64,000 nucleotides of DNA from DASYLJ01 sp036009625 (GCA_036009625.1 DASYLJ010000096.1:1-64000); one strand, 5' to 3'. Shown: positions 34,113 through 43,601, counted from the first letter of the stretch. Program-made: numbers and translations. The notes: a model not told the origin generated them from the letters alone.

Positions 34113-34883
34113 ATGGGCTACGCGAGCGAATACGATGCGGTGGCGGCCCGCTGGTACGACGGCAGCTACGATCACATCCGCAGCCGCGCCGACGCCGACT
34201 TCTACCGCGCCCTCGCCGGTGAGACCGGCGGCGGCCCCGTCCTCGAGCTCGGCTGCGGCACCGGACGCGTCCTGCTCCCCATCGTCGCCGACGGCCTGCC
34301 GTGCACCGGCCTCGACGCGTCACCGGCCATGCTCGACGTGCTGCGGACCAAGGCCCCGCCGGTGTCGCTGCAGCTGGTCTGCGCGCCGATGCAGGCGTTC
34401 GACCTCGGGGGGGCGCACTTCGCGCTGATCTTCTCGGCCTTTCGCGCCTTCCAGCATCTCCTCACCGTCGACGACCAGCTCGCCTGCCTCGCCGGCGTTC
34501 GCCGCCATCTCGCCCCGAACGGCCGGCTCGCCTTCGACGTCTTCGCACCGTTCCTCGACCGCACCGCCGTCATCGACGAGCCCGAGGCGGCCGACGCCTG
34601 CTTCCAGAAGGACGGCTGCGACGTGACGCGATACGTGCGCATCCACCGCGACCTGGCGACGCAGGTCGCCGAGATCCACATGCGCTACGAGCAGCGGCGC
34701 GACGGCGTGGTCGTCGCCGAGGACCACGAGTCGTTCCACATGCGTTGGACGCATCGCTACGAGCTCGAGCACCTGCTGGTGCGCGCCGGCTTCGCCGTCG
34801 ACGCCGTCTACGGCGCCTTCGACCGGCGGCCGTACGACTACGTCTCGGGAGAGGTGGTCGTGGTGGCGCGCGCCGCGACGTAG
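34113..34883 (+). CDS. Class I SAM-dependent methyltransferase
   Basis: 256 residues from the favoured ATG at 34113 (MGYASEYDAVAARWYD); ATGs at 34032 and 34053 would overlap the divergent DUF35 start or leave no promoter space. SAM motif I is LELGCGTGRVLLP, motif II TGLDASPAML, and later motifs are MQAFDLGGAHFALIFSAFRAFQHL and LAPNGRLAFDVFAP. The pattern fits methyltransferase 25/Williams-Beuren-like small-molecule enzymes. Its last 46 bp overlap the convergent RND gene's end. Substrate unknown. Confidence 0.88.
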   Translation: MGYASEYDAVAARWYDGSYDHIRSRADADFYRALAGETGGGPVLELGCGTGRVLLPIVADGLPCTGLDASPAMLDVLRTKAPPVSLQLVCAPMQAFDLGGAHFALIFSAFRAFQHLLTVDDQLACLAGVRRHLAPNGRLAFDVFAPFLDRTAVIDEPEAADACFQKDGCDVTRYVRIHRDLATQVAEIHMRYEQRRDGVVVAEDHESFHMRWTHRYELEHLLVRAGFAVDAVYGAFDRRPYDYVSGEVVVVARAAT

Positions 34884-37636
34884 GCTGCGTTCATGCGCTC
34901 CAGGCGATCGCTCAGGATGCGCGTCAGGTTCAGGAAAACGCGCGACGCGATGCGCGGGTAGCGACGCTGGATGCGCTGCAGGAAGGTCTGGTCGACGCGC
35001 AGCACCTCGACGTCGTCACCGGACGCGATGACGTCGGCGGTGCGCTCGTTGTGGCGTACCAGTGCCATCTCGCCGAAGACGTCGCCGCGCTTGAGATGGG
35101 CCAGCTCGCGACGGTCGCCGTTCGAGTTGATGACCACCTTCGCCTCGCCGTTCAGCACGACGTACATGGCGTCGCCGGGATCACCCTGGTTGACGATGGC
35201 CTCGCCGGGGCGGAAGCGCTTCATGTCGCCCATCAGCACGACGACGCGTGCCTGCGACGGCCGCAGGCCGGCGAAGAGCGGGATGGTACGCGCCGGATCC
35301 TCGCCCAGCTTGACGCCAACCAGGTCCCAGAGGGTGATGATCTTCGCGGTCGCGAGCAGCGCCGGCAGCAGGATCAGGTTGGCGCCGAGCGCGGTCGCCA
35401 TGGTGACGCTCGAAAGCACGCCGAAGTTCTGGATCGGCACGAAGCTCGAGAACGCGAACGTCAGGAAGCCCAGGAAGAGCGCCACCGTCGTGTAGATGAT
35501 GGGCGCGCCCACCGTGCGCAGCGTGCGCGCGATGGCCTCCTCCTGGTCGGTCTCGCCGCGCAGCTCGAGGTTGAGCCGCGCCATGTAGTGGATGGTCGAA
35601 TCGACGGCGATGCCGAGCGCGATGGCGGCGATGAGGCTGGTGCCGAGGTTCAGGTAGATGCCGCTCCAACCCATCACGCCGAAGAAGATCAGGATCGGCA
35701 GCGCGTTCGGCAGGATGGCGAGGAAGCCGATCCGCACCGAGAGGAACATCAGCGACATCACGATGAAGATGACGCCGAGGGCCAGCGCCAGGCTCTTCAC
35801 CTGCCCCGCCACGATCTCCGACGTCGTGCCGGTGAGCAGCACCAGGTTGCCGGTGAGGGTCACCGGTAGCTCGGCCGGAAAGTGGTTCGCGATGTACGCC
35901 CGGATGCGGCCCAACGTCTGCTCGATGACGGCCGAGCCCGACAGGTTGGTGCGCACCAGGATGCTCGCGGTCGCGAAGTCCGGCGTGATCACGCTCGAGA
36001 ACGTCTCCGGGCTCGTGCTCACCATCTTGAGCACGGGATCCAGCATGGCCGGGTCTTCCCAGAACGTCTTCGGCTTGTCCGCCGCCACCAGGTTGCCCTG
36101 CGCGTCGACCACCAGGTCGCCGCCCGTCCCTTTGTTGAGGCCGCTCTCCAGCAGCTCGAGGTAGTCGACGACGGAGATCGACGACGTGATGCCCGGCTGC
36201 TCCGCCAGGAACCGCTGCAGGTCCTTGATGAGCCACAGCGTGGTCCACTTGCGCAGCGCGCCGGCCTCGCGCCCGTCGACGATGATGTAGAACGGGTTCG
36301 AGCCGACGATCTCGCGGTTGATGATCTCGTTGTCGACCCGCACCTCCGAGCGCGGGCTGAAGTACGACAGGAAGTCGGAGTCGACCTGGATGCGCGTCAT
36401 GCCGACGAGCGAGACCAGCGCGATGGCGAGGCTCACGGCCCATATCCACGGCCGCGACGACGCCGCCGATCGCGCCAGGCGCGACAGCAGCGGCATCAAT
36501 GCGGGCGAGCCATCCTTCGCCCGCACCGCGACCCGCTCGATCGGCAGCATGGCGAGGACAGCCGGCAGGAAGCACAGGCAGACGATGGTGAGGAACACGG
36601 TGCCGACGACGGCGAAGAAACCGAGCTCCCAGATGGCGGGGATGCGGTTCACCATCAACGAACCGAAGCCGATGACGGTGGTCACGGCAGAGATCGTCAG
36701 CGGCACCCACACGCGGTCGAAGGCGGCGCCCACGACCTCGGCCTCGTCGCCCCCGGTCTCCGCCTGCTCGTAGTAGCGGGCCATGACGTGGATCGCGTAC
36801 GAGCTGCCGACGACGAGCATCAGCGGCGGCAGCACGAAGGTGCCGAGCGTGATGGCCTTCCCCATCGCCACCAACACGCCGAGCGTCCACACCAGGGCCA
36901 TCAGCACGGTGAGCAGCGGCAGCAGCACGCCACGCTTGGTGCGAAACGATATCCAGAAGGTGAGGACGACGCCGATCAGCGCGATCGGCGTGAAGCGGAA
37001 GAGGTCGCGGCGCATGAGCCGCACCGCTGCCTCCTTCAGGTGCGCCGCGCCGGTGAAGTAGAACTTCTGCTGCGGTGCCTCCTCGGTCGCGAGGATCTCC
37101 GCGATGCGGTCGTCGAGCCGGAGGTCGGCGTACTGCACGTCGCTCAGCGGCGCGAAGAAGACGTTGATGGCGGCGCCGCGCTCGTCGGGCGCCACCAGGT
37201 TCTCGCGATAGAGCGGCACGGCCGCGAGCTTGGCGCGCAGCGTCGCGATCTCCTCGGGCGACGGCGGCAGGCGCGGCAGCAGCGGCGGCGGCGTGAAGAC
37301 GTCGGCGGCGACGTCCTTCGCATTGGTGATGCTGAGCACGCTCTCGACGCCCTCGAGCTTGCTCACCGCGGTCGTCACACGCGCGATCTTCTCGAGCGTC
37401 GCCGGCGAGAACAGGTCGTCGGCCCGCACGCCGATGACGCCGACGTCGTCGCTGCCGAAGCGCTTGCGGACCTGGTCGTAGTAGGTGACCTGCGGGTCGC
37501 CCGCGGGGAGCACGCTCTCGAGCGAGCTCTCGATGCGGATGCCGAGCGCGAACCACCCCAGCACGGCAGTGACCGCCAGCATCGTGACGAGCACGCTGGA
37601 CGGGTGCCGGACGAGCCAGCGCGCCATGCGGTTCAT
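34838..37636 (-). CDS. RND-superfamily (MMPL-like) transporter fused to a cyclic-nucleotide-binding domain
   Basis: 932 residues from the ATG at 37636. Two RND repeats each carry a helix, a periplasmic loop of 160-230 residues and five further helices (first helix about 13-32; sterol-sensing-like bundles near 215-395 and 600-780), as in MMPL/HpnN lipid exporters. After the last helix a cAMP-receptor-type domain (about 790-905) has FRPGEAIVNQGDPGDAMY and the phosphate-binding cassette GEMALVRHNERTADV, including the key Glu and Arg. A pump gated by, or localised with, cyclic nucleotides is implied. Cargo is probably a hydrophobic molecule. Coding ends overlap the convergent methyltransferase by 46 bp. 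The fusion is unusual for RND pumps. Confidence 0.92.
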   Translation of the reverse strand: MNRMARWLVRHPSSVLVTMLAVTAVLGWFALGIRIESSLESVLPAGDPQVTYYDQVRKRFGSDDVGVIGVRADDLFSPATLEKIARVTTAVSKLEGVESVLSITNAKDVAADVFTPPPLLPRLPPSPEEIATLRAKLAAVPLYRENLVAPDERGAAINVFFAPLSDVQYADLRLDDRIAEILATEEAPQQKFYFTGAAHLKEAAVRLMRRDLFRFTPIALIGVVLTFWISFRTKRGVLLPLLTVLMALVWTLGVLVAMGKAITLGTFVLPPLMLVVGSSYAIHVMARYYEQAETGGDEAEVVGAAFDRVWVPLTISAVTTVIGFGSLMVNRIPAIWELGFFAVVGTVFLTIVCLCFLPAVLAMLPIERVAVRAKDGSPALMPLLSRLARSAASSRPWIWAVSLAIALVSLVGMTRIQVDSDFLSYFSPRSEVRVDNEIINREIVGSNPFYIIVDGREAGALRKWTTLWLIKDLQRFLAEQPGITSSISVVDYLELLESGLNKGTGGDLVVDAQGNLVAADKPKTFWEDPAMLDPVLKMVSTSPETFSSVITPDFATASILVRTNLSGSAVIEQTLGRIRAYIANHFPAELPVTLTGNLVLLTGTTSEIVAGQVKSLALALGVIFIVMSLMFLSVRIGFLAILPNALPILIFFGVMGWSGIYLNLGTSLIAAIALGIAVDSTIHYMARLNLELRGETDQEEAIARTLRTVGAPIIYTTVALFLGFLTFAFSSFVPIQNFGVLSSVTMATALGANLILLPALLATAKIITLWDLVGVKLGEDPARTIPLFAGLRPSQARVVVLMGDMKRFRPGEAIVNQGDPGDAMYVVLNGEAKVVINSNGDRRELAHLKRGDVFGEMALVRHNERTADVIASGDDVEVLRVDQTFLQRIQRRYPRIASRVFLNLTRILSDRLERMNAAYVAARATTTTSPET

Positions 37637-37726
37637 GAGCCGCGGCACTATACCGTCGCCCTCCTGCCGCCGCGAGGGCCGCGAAGGACCTTGCTTTCTG
37701 ACCCGCCGCCCGGAAAGGCTGCCCCG

Positions 37727-38725
37727 ATGGACGTCCCGCGGGTCTCGGTCCTGCTCCCGGCCCGCGACGCCGCGGCGACGCTCGGCGCCTGCCTGCGGAG
37801 CCTCATCCGGCAGACGCTGCGCGACTGGGAATGCGTGGTCGTCGACGACGGCTCGCGCGACGAGACGGCCGCCATCGCCGCCGCGGCCGATCCCCGCATC
37901 CGGGTCATCCGGATTCCGCACGCGGGCGTCGTCGCCGCGGCCATGACCGGCCTGGGCGAGTGCCGCGCTCCGCTGGTGGCGCGCATGGACGCCGACGACG
38001 TCATGCACCGCGGGCGTTTGGCCCTGCAGGTGACGGCGCTCGACGCCGATCCCGGGCTCGCCGCCGTCGGTGCGCACGTCCGTTTCTTTCCGCGCCGCGA
38101 CATGACCGACGGCCTACGCGCGTACGAGCTGTGGCTGAACGGCATCGGGTCGGAGGCCGCGGTGCGGACGGAGGCGTTCGTCGAGCTCCCGGTGGCGAAC
38201 CCGACGCTCTGTGGACGCCGATCGGTGCTGACGGCGCGCGGCTATCGGGATCACGGCTGGCCCGAGGACTACGACCTGCTGCTCCGCATGCTGGCGGCGG
38301 GCGATCGCATCGGCATCGTTCCGCGCCGCCTCCTCGGCTGGCGCGACCATCCACGACGCCTCACGCGCACGCACGCCTCCTACACCCAGGACCGCATCGT
38401 CGCGTGCAAGGCACATTACCTGGCCAACGGGATCCTCGCCGGCGTCGACCGCTACGTGCTCTGGGGCTACGGCGGCACCGGTCGCGCGCTACGACGTGCC
38501 CTGGCGCTCCACGGCAAGCACCCGTCGCACATCGTCGAGCTGCACGCGGGGCGTCTCGGCAACCGCATCCATGGCGCGCCGGTGGTGCCGCCCGAGGCCC
38601 TGGACACGATGCCGCGCGCGCCCCTGGTCGCATCGGTGGCCGGGGACGTCGCGCGGCGCGACATCCGCGCCTTCCTCGGCGCCCGCGGCTGGGTCGAGAC
38701 GCGCGACTACGTCTGCGCGGCGTGA
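37727..38725 (+). CDS. Family 2 glycosyltransferase
   Basis: 332 residues from the ATG at 37727. The N-terminal GT-A domain reads VSVLLPARDAAATLGACLRSL with the VVVDDGSRDETA motif and a metal-binding DxD at 88-90 (ARMDADDVMHRGR). Acceptor-region residues follow (HGWPEDYDLLLRML, with the base-like ED). The C-terminal third (from about 240, YVLWGYGGTGRALRRAL) looks like an added Rossmann-type segment. It would transfer a sugar at the cytoplasmic face of the membrane. It is divergent from the RND gene, 90 bp away, and converges on the sulfatase-fold gene with 10 bp between. Donor and acceptor are unknown. Confidence 0.9.
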   Translation: MDVPRVSVLLPARDAAATLGACLRSLIRQTLRDWECVVVDDGSRDETAAIAAAADPRIRVIRIPHAGVVAAAMTGLGECRAPLVARMDADDVMHRGRLALQVTALDADPGLAAVGAHVRFFPRRDMTDGLRAYELWLNGIGSEAAVRTEAFVELPVANPTLCGRRSVLTARGYRDHGWPEDYDLLLRMLAAGDRIGIVPRRLLGWRDHPRRLTRTHASYTQDRIVACKAHYLANGILAGVDRYVLWGYGGTGRALRRALALHGKHPSHIVELHAGRLGNRIHGAPVVPPEALDTMPRAPLVASVAGDVARRDIRAFLGARGWVETRDYVCAA

Positions 38726-38735
38726 CCGCGCGTCC

Positions 38736-40580
38736 TCACTCGACGTAGCCCAGCGCACGCAGGCGTTCGCGCGCGGCGGGATCCATGGGCGGCGCGGCCG
38801 CCGTCACCGCCGCGTCGAGCGCCGGCAGGCCGAGTGCCTGCACCCACGCCTCCAGGTCGGAGCGCAGCCGCGTCACACGATCGGGACGCGCGGCCGCGAC
38901 GTCGCGCGTCTCGCCGGGATCGACCTGCAGATCGAAGAGCCACTGGCCGCCGGCCGAGTCGACGACGAGCTTCTCCGTCCCGGACCGATAGGCGCGGAAG
39001 CGGCGATCGTGGCGCAGCAGCGGATCGCCGCTGGCGTCGGACGCACTGCCGAGCATGCTGGCGTACTGCTCCGCGAGCCCCGGGCCCGGCGCCGGGCGTC
39101 CCCGGTTCGACGGCAGCAGCGAGCCCGCCTGCACCGACGGCGGCACCGCGATGCCGAGCAGATCGCAGATGGTGGCGTAGACGCCGGCCGACGACACCGG
39201 CTGCGACGCCCGTCCCGTGCGCACCACCGGCGGATACCGCACCAGCAACGGCACGTGCAGCACCGGCTCGTACACCGAGTGCCCGTGGCCGAACTCGCCG
39301 TGCTCGCCAAGCAGCTCGCCGTGATCGGCGAGCACGACGATGATCGTGCGGTCGAGCGTCCCACGACGGCGGATCGCCTCCACGACCTGGCCGAGCAACG
39401 CATCGGCGTAGAGGATCCCGGCGTCGTACATGGCGGTGGCGTCGACGCGCGCCGTCTCGACGTCGGGCGCCGGTCCACCGAACTCCGCGGCGACGAGCTG
39501 GAGGCTCAGGCGGCGCAACGTCGAGAGTGGCGTCGTCGTGAACCGACCCAGGTACGACGCCGGCAGCTGATGGTACGGGAAGTGCGCCTCGATGAAGTTG
39601 AGGAACACGAACGCCGGCGGCGCGTCGGCAGGACGCGCCATGAACCAGGCGTCGAAGGTCGCCGCCACGCCCGCGCCACCCTTGTCGAGCGGTCCGATGC
39701 CGAACCGCTCGAGCACGCGGTGCATCGAGTGCATCGAGCGTGCGACGTCGCCGTTGCGCCACGCCTCGTCGGTCCAGGCGAAGCCCCGGATCATGCCGAG
39801 GCCGTCGCTGATCCAGGCATTGGCCGTGAACGAGCGCGTGTCCCAGCCGGCGGCGGCGAGCGTCTCGGCCAGCGTCGACGACCCCGGGTCCAGGTAGCGG
39901 TGCTCGTCGTGCGCCGCATGCGCCGACGCGAAGCGGCCGGTGAACAGCGAGGCGTGCGACGGCAACGACCAGGTGGCGGGCGAGATCGCCTCCAGGAAGA
40001 GCAGACCATCGGCGGCGAGCGCATCGAAGTTCGGCGTGGTCGGCCGCTCGTAGCCGTACGCCGAGACGTGATCGGCACGCACGGTGTCGAGCACCACGAC
40101 GACGACGTCCGGCGCGTTCGGCGGCGGCGTGCCGCGGGTGACCGCGGGCGCGGGATCCGCCCCCCGTCCAGCCCACACCTCGGGGAGCACCACGCCGGCG
40201 ACGACGAGGAGCACGGCGGTCACCACCGCCGCGCGCGGGACGCGACGTCCGAGCAGCACGAGGCCGCACGCGACCGCGGGCGACCCCGCCCCGACGAGCT
40301 GGAACTGCACGCTCTGCGGCGCCACCGCCACCTCGATCGCCGCCCACGCCAGCGCCACCGCGAGCAGATGCGACGTCGACCCCTGGCGCAGCAGGAACGC
40401 CACGAGCAGCCCGAGCAACGCGCCCAGCACGACGGCCATGCCCGCGCCCGTGACCAGCATCGTCACGGGCGGGCGCATGTTGAACGCCATCACCTGCGCC
40501 GCGCCGAGCCAGGTGAGGAGCACGGCCATGGCGAGGCCGAAGCCCGCGCCACGCCATGCACCGTCGAACGCGGTGCGCAC
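38736..40580 (-). CDS. Membrane-anchored sulfatase-fold protein with altered catalytic motif
   Basis: 614 residues. Four to five N-terminal membrane helices (about 10-135) precede a periplasmic sulfatase/phosphatase domain (about 157-610). Metal ligands are visible (VVVVLDTVRADH with Asp165; VLADHGELLGEHGEFGHG). At the formylglycine site it reads T-W-S205-L-P-S-H209 rather than C/S-x-P-x-R, so the Arg is replaced by His; this form is common in an orphan sulfatase subgroup and may mark a phosphoryl- or sulfuryl-transferase or hydrolase of different specificity. The C-terminal motif (RLRALGYVE) is that of this subgroup. It lies 18 bp downstream of the SGNH hydrolase gene and is probably cotranscribed with it. 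Confidence 0.88.
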   Translation of the reverse strand: MRTAFDGAWRGAGFGLAMAVLLTWLGAAQVMAFNMRPPVTMLVTGAGMAVVLGALLGLLVAFLLRQGSTSHLLAVALAWAAIEVAVAPQSVQFQLVGAGSPAVACGLVLLGRRVPRAAVVTAVLLVVAGVVLPEVWAGRGADPAPAVTRGTPPPNAPDVVVVVLDTVRADHVSAYGYERPTTPNFDALAADGLLFLEAISPATWSLPSHASLFTGRFASAHAAHDEHRYLDPGSSTLAETLAAAGWDTRSFTANAWISDGLGMIRGFAWTDEAWRNGDVARSMHSMHRVLERFGIGPLDKGGAGVAATFDAWFMARPADAPPAFVFLNFIEAHFPYHQLPASYLGRFTTTPLSTLRRLSLQLVAAEFGGPAPDVETARVDATAMYDAGILYADALLGQVVEAIRRRGTLDRTIIVVLADHGELLGEHGEFGHGHSVYEPVLHVPLLVRYPPVVRTGRASQPVSSAGVYATICDLLGIAVPPSVQAGSLLPSNRGRPAPGPGLAEQYASMLGSASDASGDPLLRHDRRFRAYRSGTEKLVVDSAGGQWLFDLQVDPGETRDVAAARPDRVTRLRSDLEAWVQALGLPALDAAVTAAAPPMDPAARERLRALGYVE

Positions 40581-40598
40581 GTTACGCCGCGCGCACCG

Positions 40599-41249
40599 TC
40601 ACGGCAGCCATCCGAGCACGCTCAGCTGACCGGCGAGCCAGGCACCCATCGCCTGATGGCCGGCGTCGTTCGGGTGCACACCGTCGGGGAAGTAGGCCGT
40701 GCTGTTCGGGATGGCGTTCTTGCCCTCGATGTAGGGGAACCCGCGCGATGCGCAGGCGAGGTAGGTCGCGTAGCGGTAGTAGTCCTTCGTATAGCCGAGC
40801 GAATTCGTCACGCCCTCGCTCGTGCTCCACGTCGGGCCCATGCAGGCGACCGCGATGCCGCTCGGGATGCTGTCGAGCAGCGCCGTGTAGGCGTTGATGA
40901 ACGTCGTGAGGTCCGCGGCGCCGCCGTAGTCGTTGGTGCCGAGGTTGATCACCACGCCGTAGAGGTAGCCATACGGTCCGTGCAGCAGCGAGATCGACTG
41001 CCCCGCATGCGTCATGCCGGGGAAGAAGCCGGCGTCGGTCATGCGCGCGCCCGGTCGCGAGAAGTTGTGCACGATGACGTTGCCGCTCGCCTGTAACACC
41101 GCCGACGCCTGGTTCGTGGCGGTGACGAGATTGGTTCCCGCCTGGATGGAGTCACCGATCAGCACGATGCGCTTCAGCGCCAGCGCCGGGACGGGGACGA
41201 GGACGAGGACGAGGGTCACGACGAGCACGAGACGATGCACGATCCGCAT
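40599..41249 (-). CDS. Secreted SGNH/GDSL-family hydrolase
   Basis: 216 residues from the ATG at 41249, preceded by the ribosome-binding site GGAGGT at suitable distance. A signal peptide (1-25, ending PALA) is followed by block I IGDSIQAGTN with nucleophile Ser34, block II NFSRPGARM (Gly), block III GTNDYGG (Asn) and block V DGVHPNDAGH (Asp/His). An esterase, lipase or deacetylase acting outside the cytoplasm is predicted. It is the first gene of a unit with the sulfatase-fold gene 18 bp downstream, which may point to shared work on a decorated polysaccharide. Confidence 0.92.
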   Translation of the reverse strand: MRIVHRLVLVVTLVLVLVPVPALALKRIVLIGDSIQAGTNLVTATNQASAVLQASGNVIVHNFSRPGARMTDAGFFPGMTHAGQSISLLHGPYGYLYGVVINLGTNDYGGAADLTTFINAYTALLDSIPSGIAVACMGPTWSTSEGVTNSLGYTKDYYRYATYLACASRGFPYIEGKNAIPNSTAYFPDGVHPNDAGHQAMGAWLAGQLSVLGWLP

Positions 41250-41345
41250 GGAGCACCTCCGTCTGGGATGGCGCTCCTTACGACCGAACGTTGCGGAAGT
41301 CACCTCCGCTTGGCGGCGGCGGTCGCTATCGGCTACAGCCTGCGC

Positions 41346-41762
41346 ATGACGACCCCGCTGTGGTGCCTGCTCGGCTTCGTCGCATGGACACTCGTGCTGC
41401 TGACGGCGCTCGCCGGCGTGCGCGTCGGCGCCGTGCTGGCCGGGCGTGCGGCCCCCACCGATTTTCCCGCCGGCGTGCCGCACGGCAGCGACGCCAACTG
41501 GCGCCTCAACCGCGTGCATCTGAACTGCATCGAGAACCTGCCGCTGTTCGCGAGCGTCGTCGTCGTCGCCACCTTCGCCGGGCTCAAGCTGCCGATCCTC
41601 GACACCCTGGCGCAGGTCTATCTCGGCGCACGCATCGGGCAGTCGGTGACCCACCTGATCTCGGCCAACCCCATCGCCATCAACGTCCGCTTCACCTTCT
41701 TCCTGATCCAGTTCGCCTGCCTGGTGGGCTTCATCGTCACCATCTGGCAGCACGCCGTCTGA
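41346..41762 (+). CDS. MAPEG-family membrane protein
   Basis: 138 residues from the ATG at 41346. Four membrane helices with the MAPEG hallmark NCIENLPLFASVVVVA and the conserved Arg/Asn in WRLNRVHLNCIEN. Members act as glutathione transferases or eicosanoid-like enzymes in eukaryotes; bacterial ones are mostly unassigned. It is followed 10 bp downstream by a quinone oxidoreductase gene, hinting at shared detoxification of reactive electrophiles. It diverges from the SGNH hydrolase with 96 bp between them. Confidence 0.88.
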   Translation: MTTPLWCLLGFVAWTLVLLTALAGVRVGAVLAGRAAPTDFPAGVPHGSDANWRLNRVHLNCIENLPLFASVVVVATFAGLKLPILDTLAQVYLGARIGQSVTHLISANPIAINVRFTFFLIQFACLVGFIVTIWQHAV

Positions 41763-41772
41763 GGAGCCCCAC

Positions 41773-42747
41773 ATGCGCGCCGTCGTCGTCGACCGTTGGA
41801 TGGACCCGAAGGACCTCGTCGTCAGCGAGGTGCCCGATCCGCCGCTGGGTCCGGGGGCGCTGCGCGTCGCGGTGAAGGCCGCGGGCTGCAACTTCTTCGA
41901 CATCCTGATGGTGAAGGGCCAGTACCAGATGAAGCCGCCCTTCCCGTTCGTCCCCGGCGCCGAGCTGGCGGGCGTCGTGACCGAGGTGGGAGCCGGCGTC
42001 GACGGCTTCGCCAAGGGCGATCGCATCCTGGCGTCGGCGGGGCTCGGCGGGTTCGCCGATCAGGCCGTGGTGCCGGCGAAGGCGGCGTATCGCCTGCCCG
42101 ACGGCATGTCGTTCGAGGCCGGTGCGTCGCTGCCCATCGTCTACCCCACGTCCTACGCGGCGCTGGCGTGGCGCGCGCCGCTGCACGCCGGCGAGACGCT
42201 GCTGGTGCACGCCGCCGCGGGCGGCGTCGGCATCGCGGCGGTGCAGATCGGCAAGGCGATGGGCGCGCGCGTCATCGGCACCGCCGGCGGCGCCGACAAG
42301 CTCGACGTCGTCCGTCGCGTCGGTGCCGACGTCGCCATCGACTACCGCGCCAGTGACTGGGTCGAGCAGGTGAAGCAGGCGACGGACGGTCGCGGCGCCG
42401 ACGTGATCTACGACTCGGTCGGCGGCGACGTCACCGACGCATCGCTGAAATGCATCGCCTGGAACGGCCGTCTGCTCGTGATCGGCTTCGCCAGCGGCAC
42501 CATCCCCGCGGTGAAGCTCAACCGCGTGCTGCTGAAGAACATCTCGCTCATCGGGCTGCACTGGGGCGCGCACGCCATCCACGAGCCGTCACGCATCCCG
42601 CAGACGTTCGACGCGCTCTTCGATCTGCATCGCCAGGGGAAGATCGAGCCGGTGATCTGGCGGAAGTTCCCGCTCGACGAGCTACCGGCGGCGCTCGAGG
42701 CGCTCGGCTCGCGCCAGAGCTGGGGCAAGGTGATCGTCACGCCTTGA
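41773..42747 (+). CDS. NADPH:quinone reductase-like zinc-free MDR oxidoreductase
   Basis: 324 residues. A medium-chain dehydrogenase without zinc ligands: MRAVVVDRWMDPKDL start, a CNFFDILMVKGQY substrate-region signature, the FVPGAELAGVV core, and the cofactor motif AAAGGVGIAAVQIGKAMGA near 155-175. This is the quinone oxidoreductase/enoyl reductase (QOR) branch. It would reduce quinones or enones with NADPH in the cytoplasm. It lies 10 bp after the MAPEG gene. Its last 11 bp overlap the convergent enoyl-CoA hydratase gene. Confidence 0.92.
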   Translation: MRAVVVDRWMDPKDLVVSEVPDPPLGPGALRVAVKAAGCNFFDILMVKGQYQMKPPFPFVPGAELAGVVTEVGAGVDGFAKGDRILASAGLGGFADQAVVPAKAAYRLPDGMSFEAGASLPIVYPTSYAALAWRAPLHAGETLLVHAAAGGVGIAAVQIGKAMGARVIGTAGGADKLDVVRRVGADVAIDYRASDWVEQVKQATDGRGADVIYDSVGGDVTDASLKCIAWNGRLLVIGFASGTIPAVKLNRVLLKNISLIGLHWGAHAIHEPSRIPQTFDALFDLHRQGKIEPVIWRKFPLDELPAALEALGSRQSWGKVIVTP

Positions 42748-43516
42748 CGCGGAGCTTGGCGAAGTCGGGCGGACGCTTCTCGAAGAACGCCATCACGGCT
42801 TCGAGGTTCTCCGGCGTACCGACGCGCTCGACGAAGCCCTGATCCTCGCGCTTGCGCGCCGCCGCGATCAGGTCGCTGCGCGTCGCCAGCATGAGTCGCT
42901 TCGTGTGCCGCACCGATTCCGGCGGCTGCGCCGCGATGCGCGTTGCCAGCGTCTGCAACGCCGGCAACAGCTCGTCGACGGGCAGCCGTTTGCTGGCGAG
43001 CCCGAGCTCGACGGCGCGGGCGGCGTCGATCCAGTCGGCGGTGAAGAGCACCTCGGCGGCGCGCTGCCAGCCGAGCTGTACCGGCAGCAGGTAGCTGCTG
43101 GCCGCCTCGGGCACGACACCGAGCGTGACGAACGGCGGTCGCAGGCGGGCGCCGTCGGCGATGTAGACGATGTCGCAGTGGAGCAGGATGGTGAGGCCGA
43201 TGCCGACGCCGACGCCGTTGACGGCGGCGAGCAGCGGCTTGTCGAAGACGCAGAGCCGGTCCATGAACACGCCGAAGCCGGGGTCTTCCCCGCCCGCACC
43301 GTTCGTCATCTCGCCGAGGTCCTGGCCGGCCGAGAACGCCCCGTCCCTACCCGTCAGCACGACGACCTGCACCTCGGGGTCGTCCTGCGCGTCGCGCAGC
43401 GCATCGCGCAGCTCGTGCCACATCTGCCGGTTGAAGGCGTTCTTCTGCCGGGGACGATTCATGGTGAGGGTGAGGACGCCGTCACGGCGCTCTTCGAGGA
43501 CGGTTTCGCGCGACAT
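42737..43516 (-). CDS. Enoyl-CoA hydratase/isomerase family protein
   Basis: 259 residues. Crotonase fold with the oxyanion-hole segments GAFSAGQDLGEM and NGVGVGIGLTILLHCD, and the catalytic Glu in LGVVPEAASSYLLP. One of the two usual catalytic acids is at the PEA position; the first is not obvious, so hydratase versus isomerase activity is open. It probably serves acyl-CoA oxidation together with the SDR genes of this region, though it is not in an operon with them. It converges on the quinone reductase gene with an 11-bp overlap and diverges from the GH1 gene by 85 bp. Confidence 0.92.
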   Translation of the reverse strand: MSRETVLEERRDGVLTLTMNRPRQKNAFNRQMWHELRDALRDAQDDPEVQVVVLTGRDGAFSAGQDLGEMTNGAGGEDPGFGVFMDRLCVFDKPLLAAVNGVGVGIGLTILLHCDIVYIADGARLRPPFVTLGVVPEAASSYLLPVQLGWQRAAEVLFTADWIDAARAVELGLASKRLPVDELLPALQTLATRIAAQPPESVRHTKRLMLATRSDLIAAARKREDQGFVERVGTPENLEAVMAFFEKRPPDFAKLRVKA

Positions 43517-43601
43517 GGCCCGGCGGCATACCGTCTTTCCCCGCCCCCGCGCCAGCCTGCCCTTGACCCAACCGCGTCGCCCCCCCTACGTTCCGCAGGC
43601 G

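Noticed and set aside
38496..41096. 866-codon plus-strand open frame
   Set aside because: Antisense to the sulfatase-fold gene and SGNH gene; composition (Arg/His/Ala) is that of a shadow.
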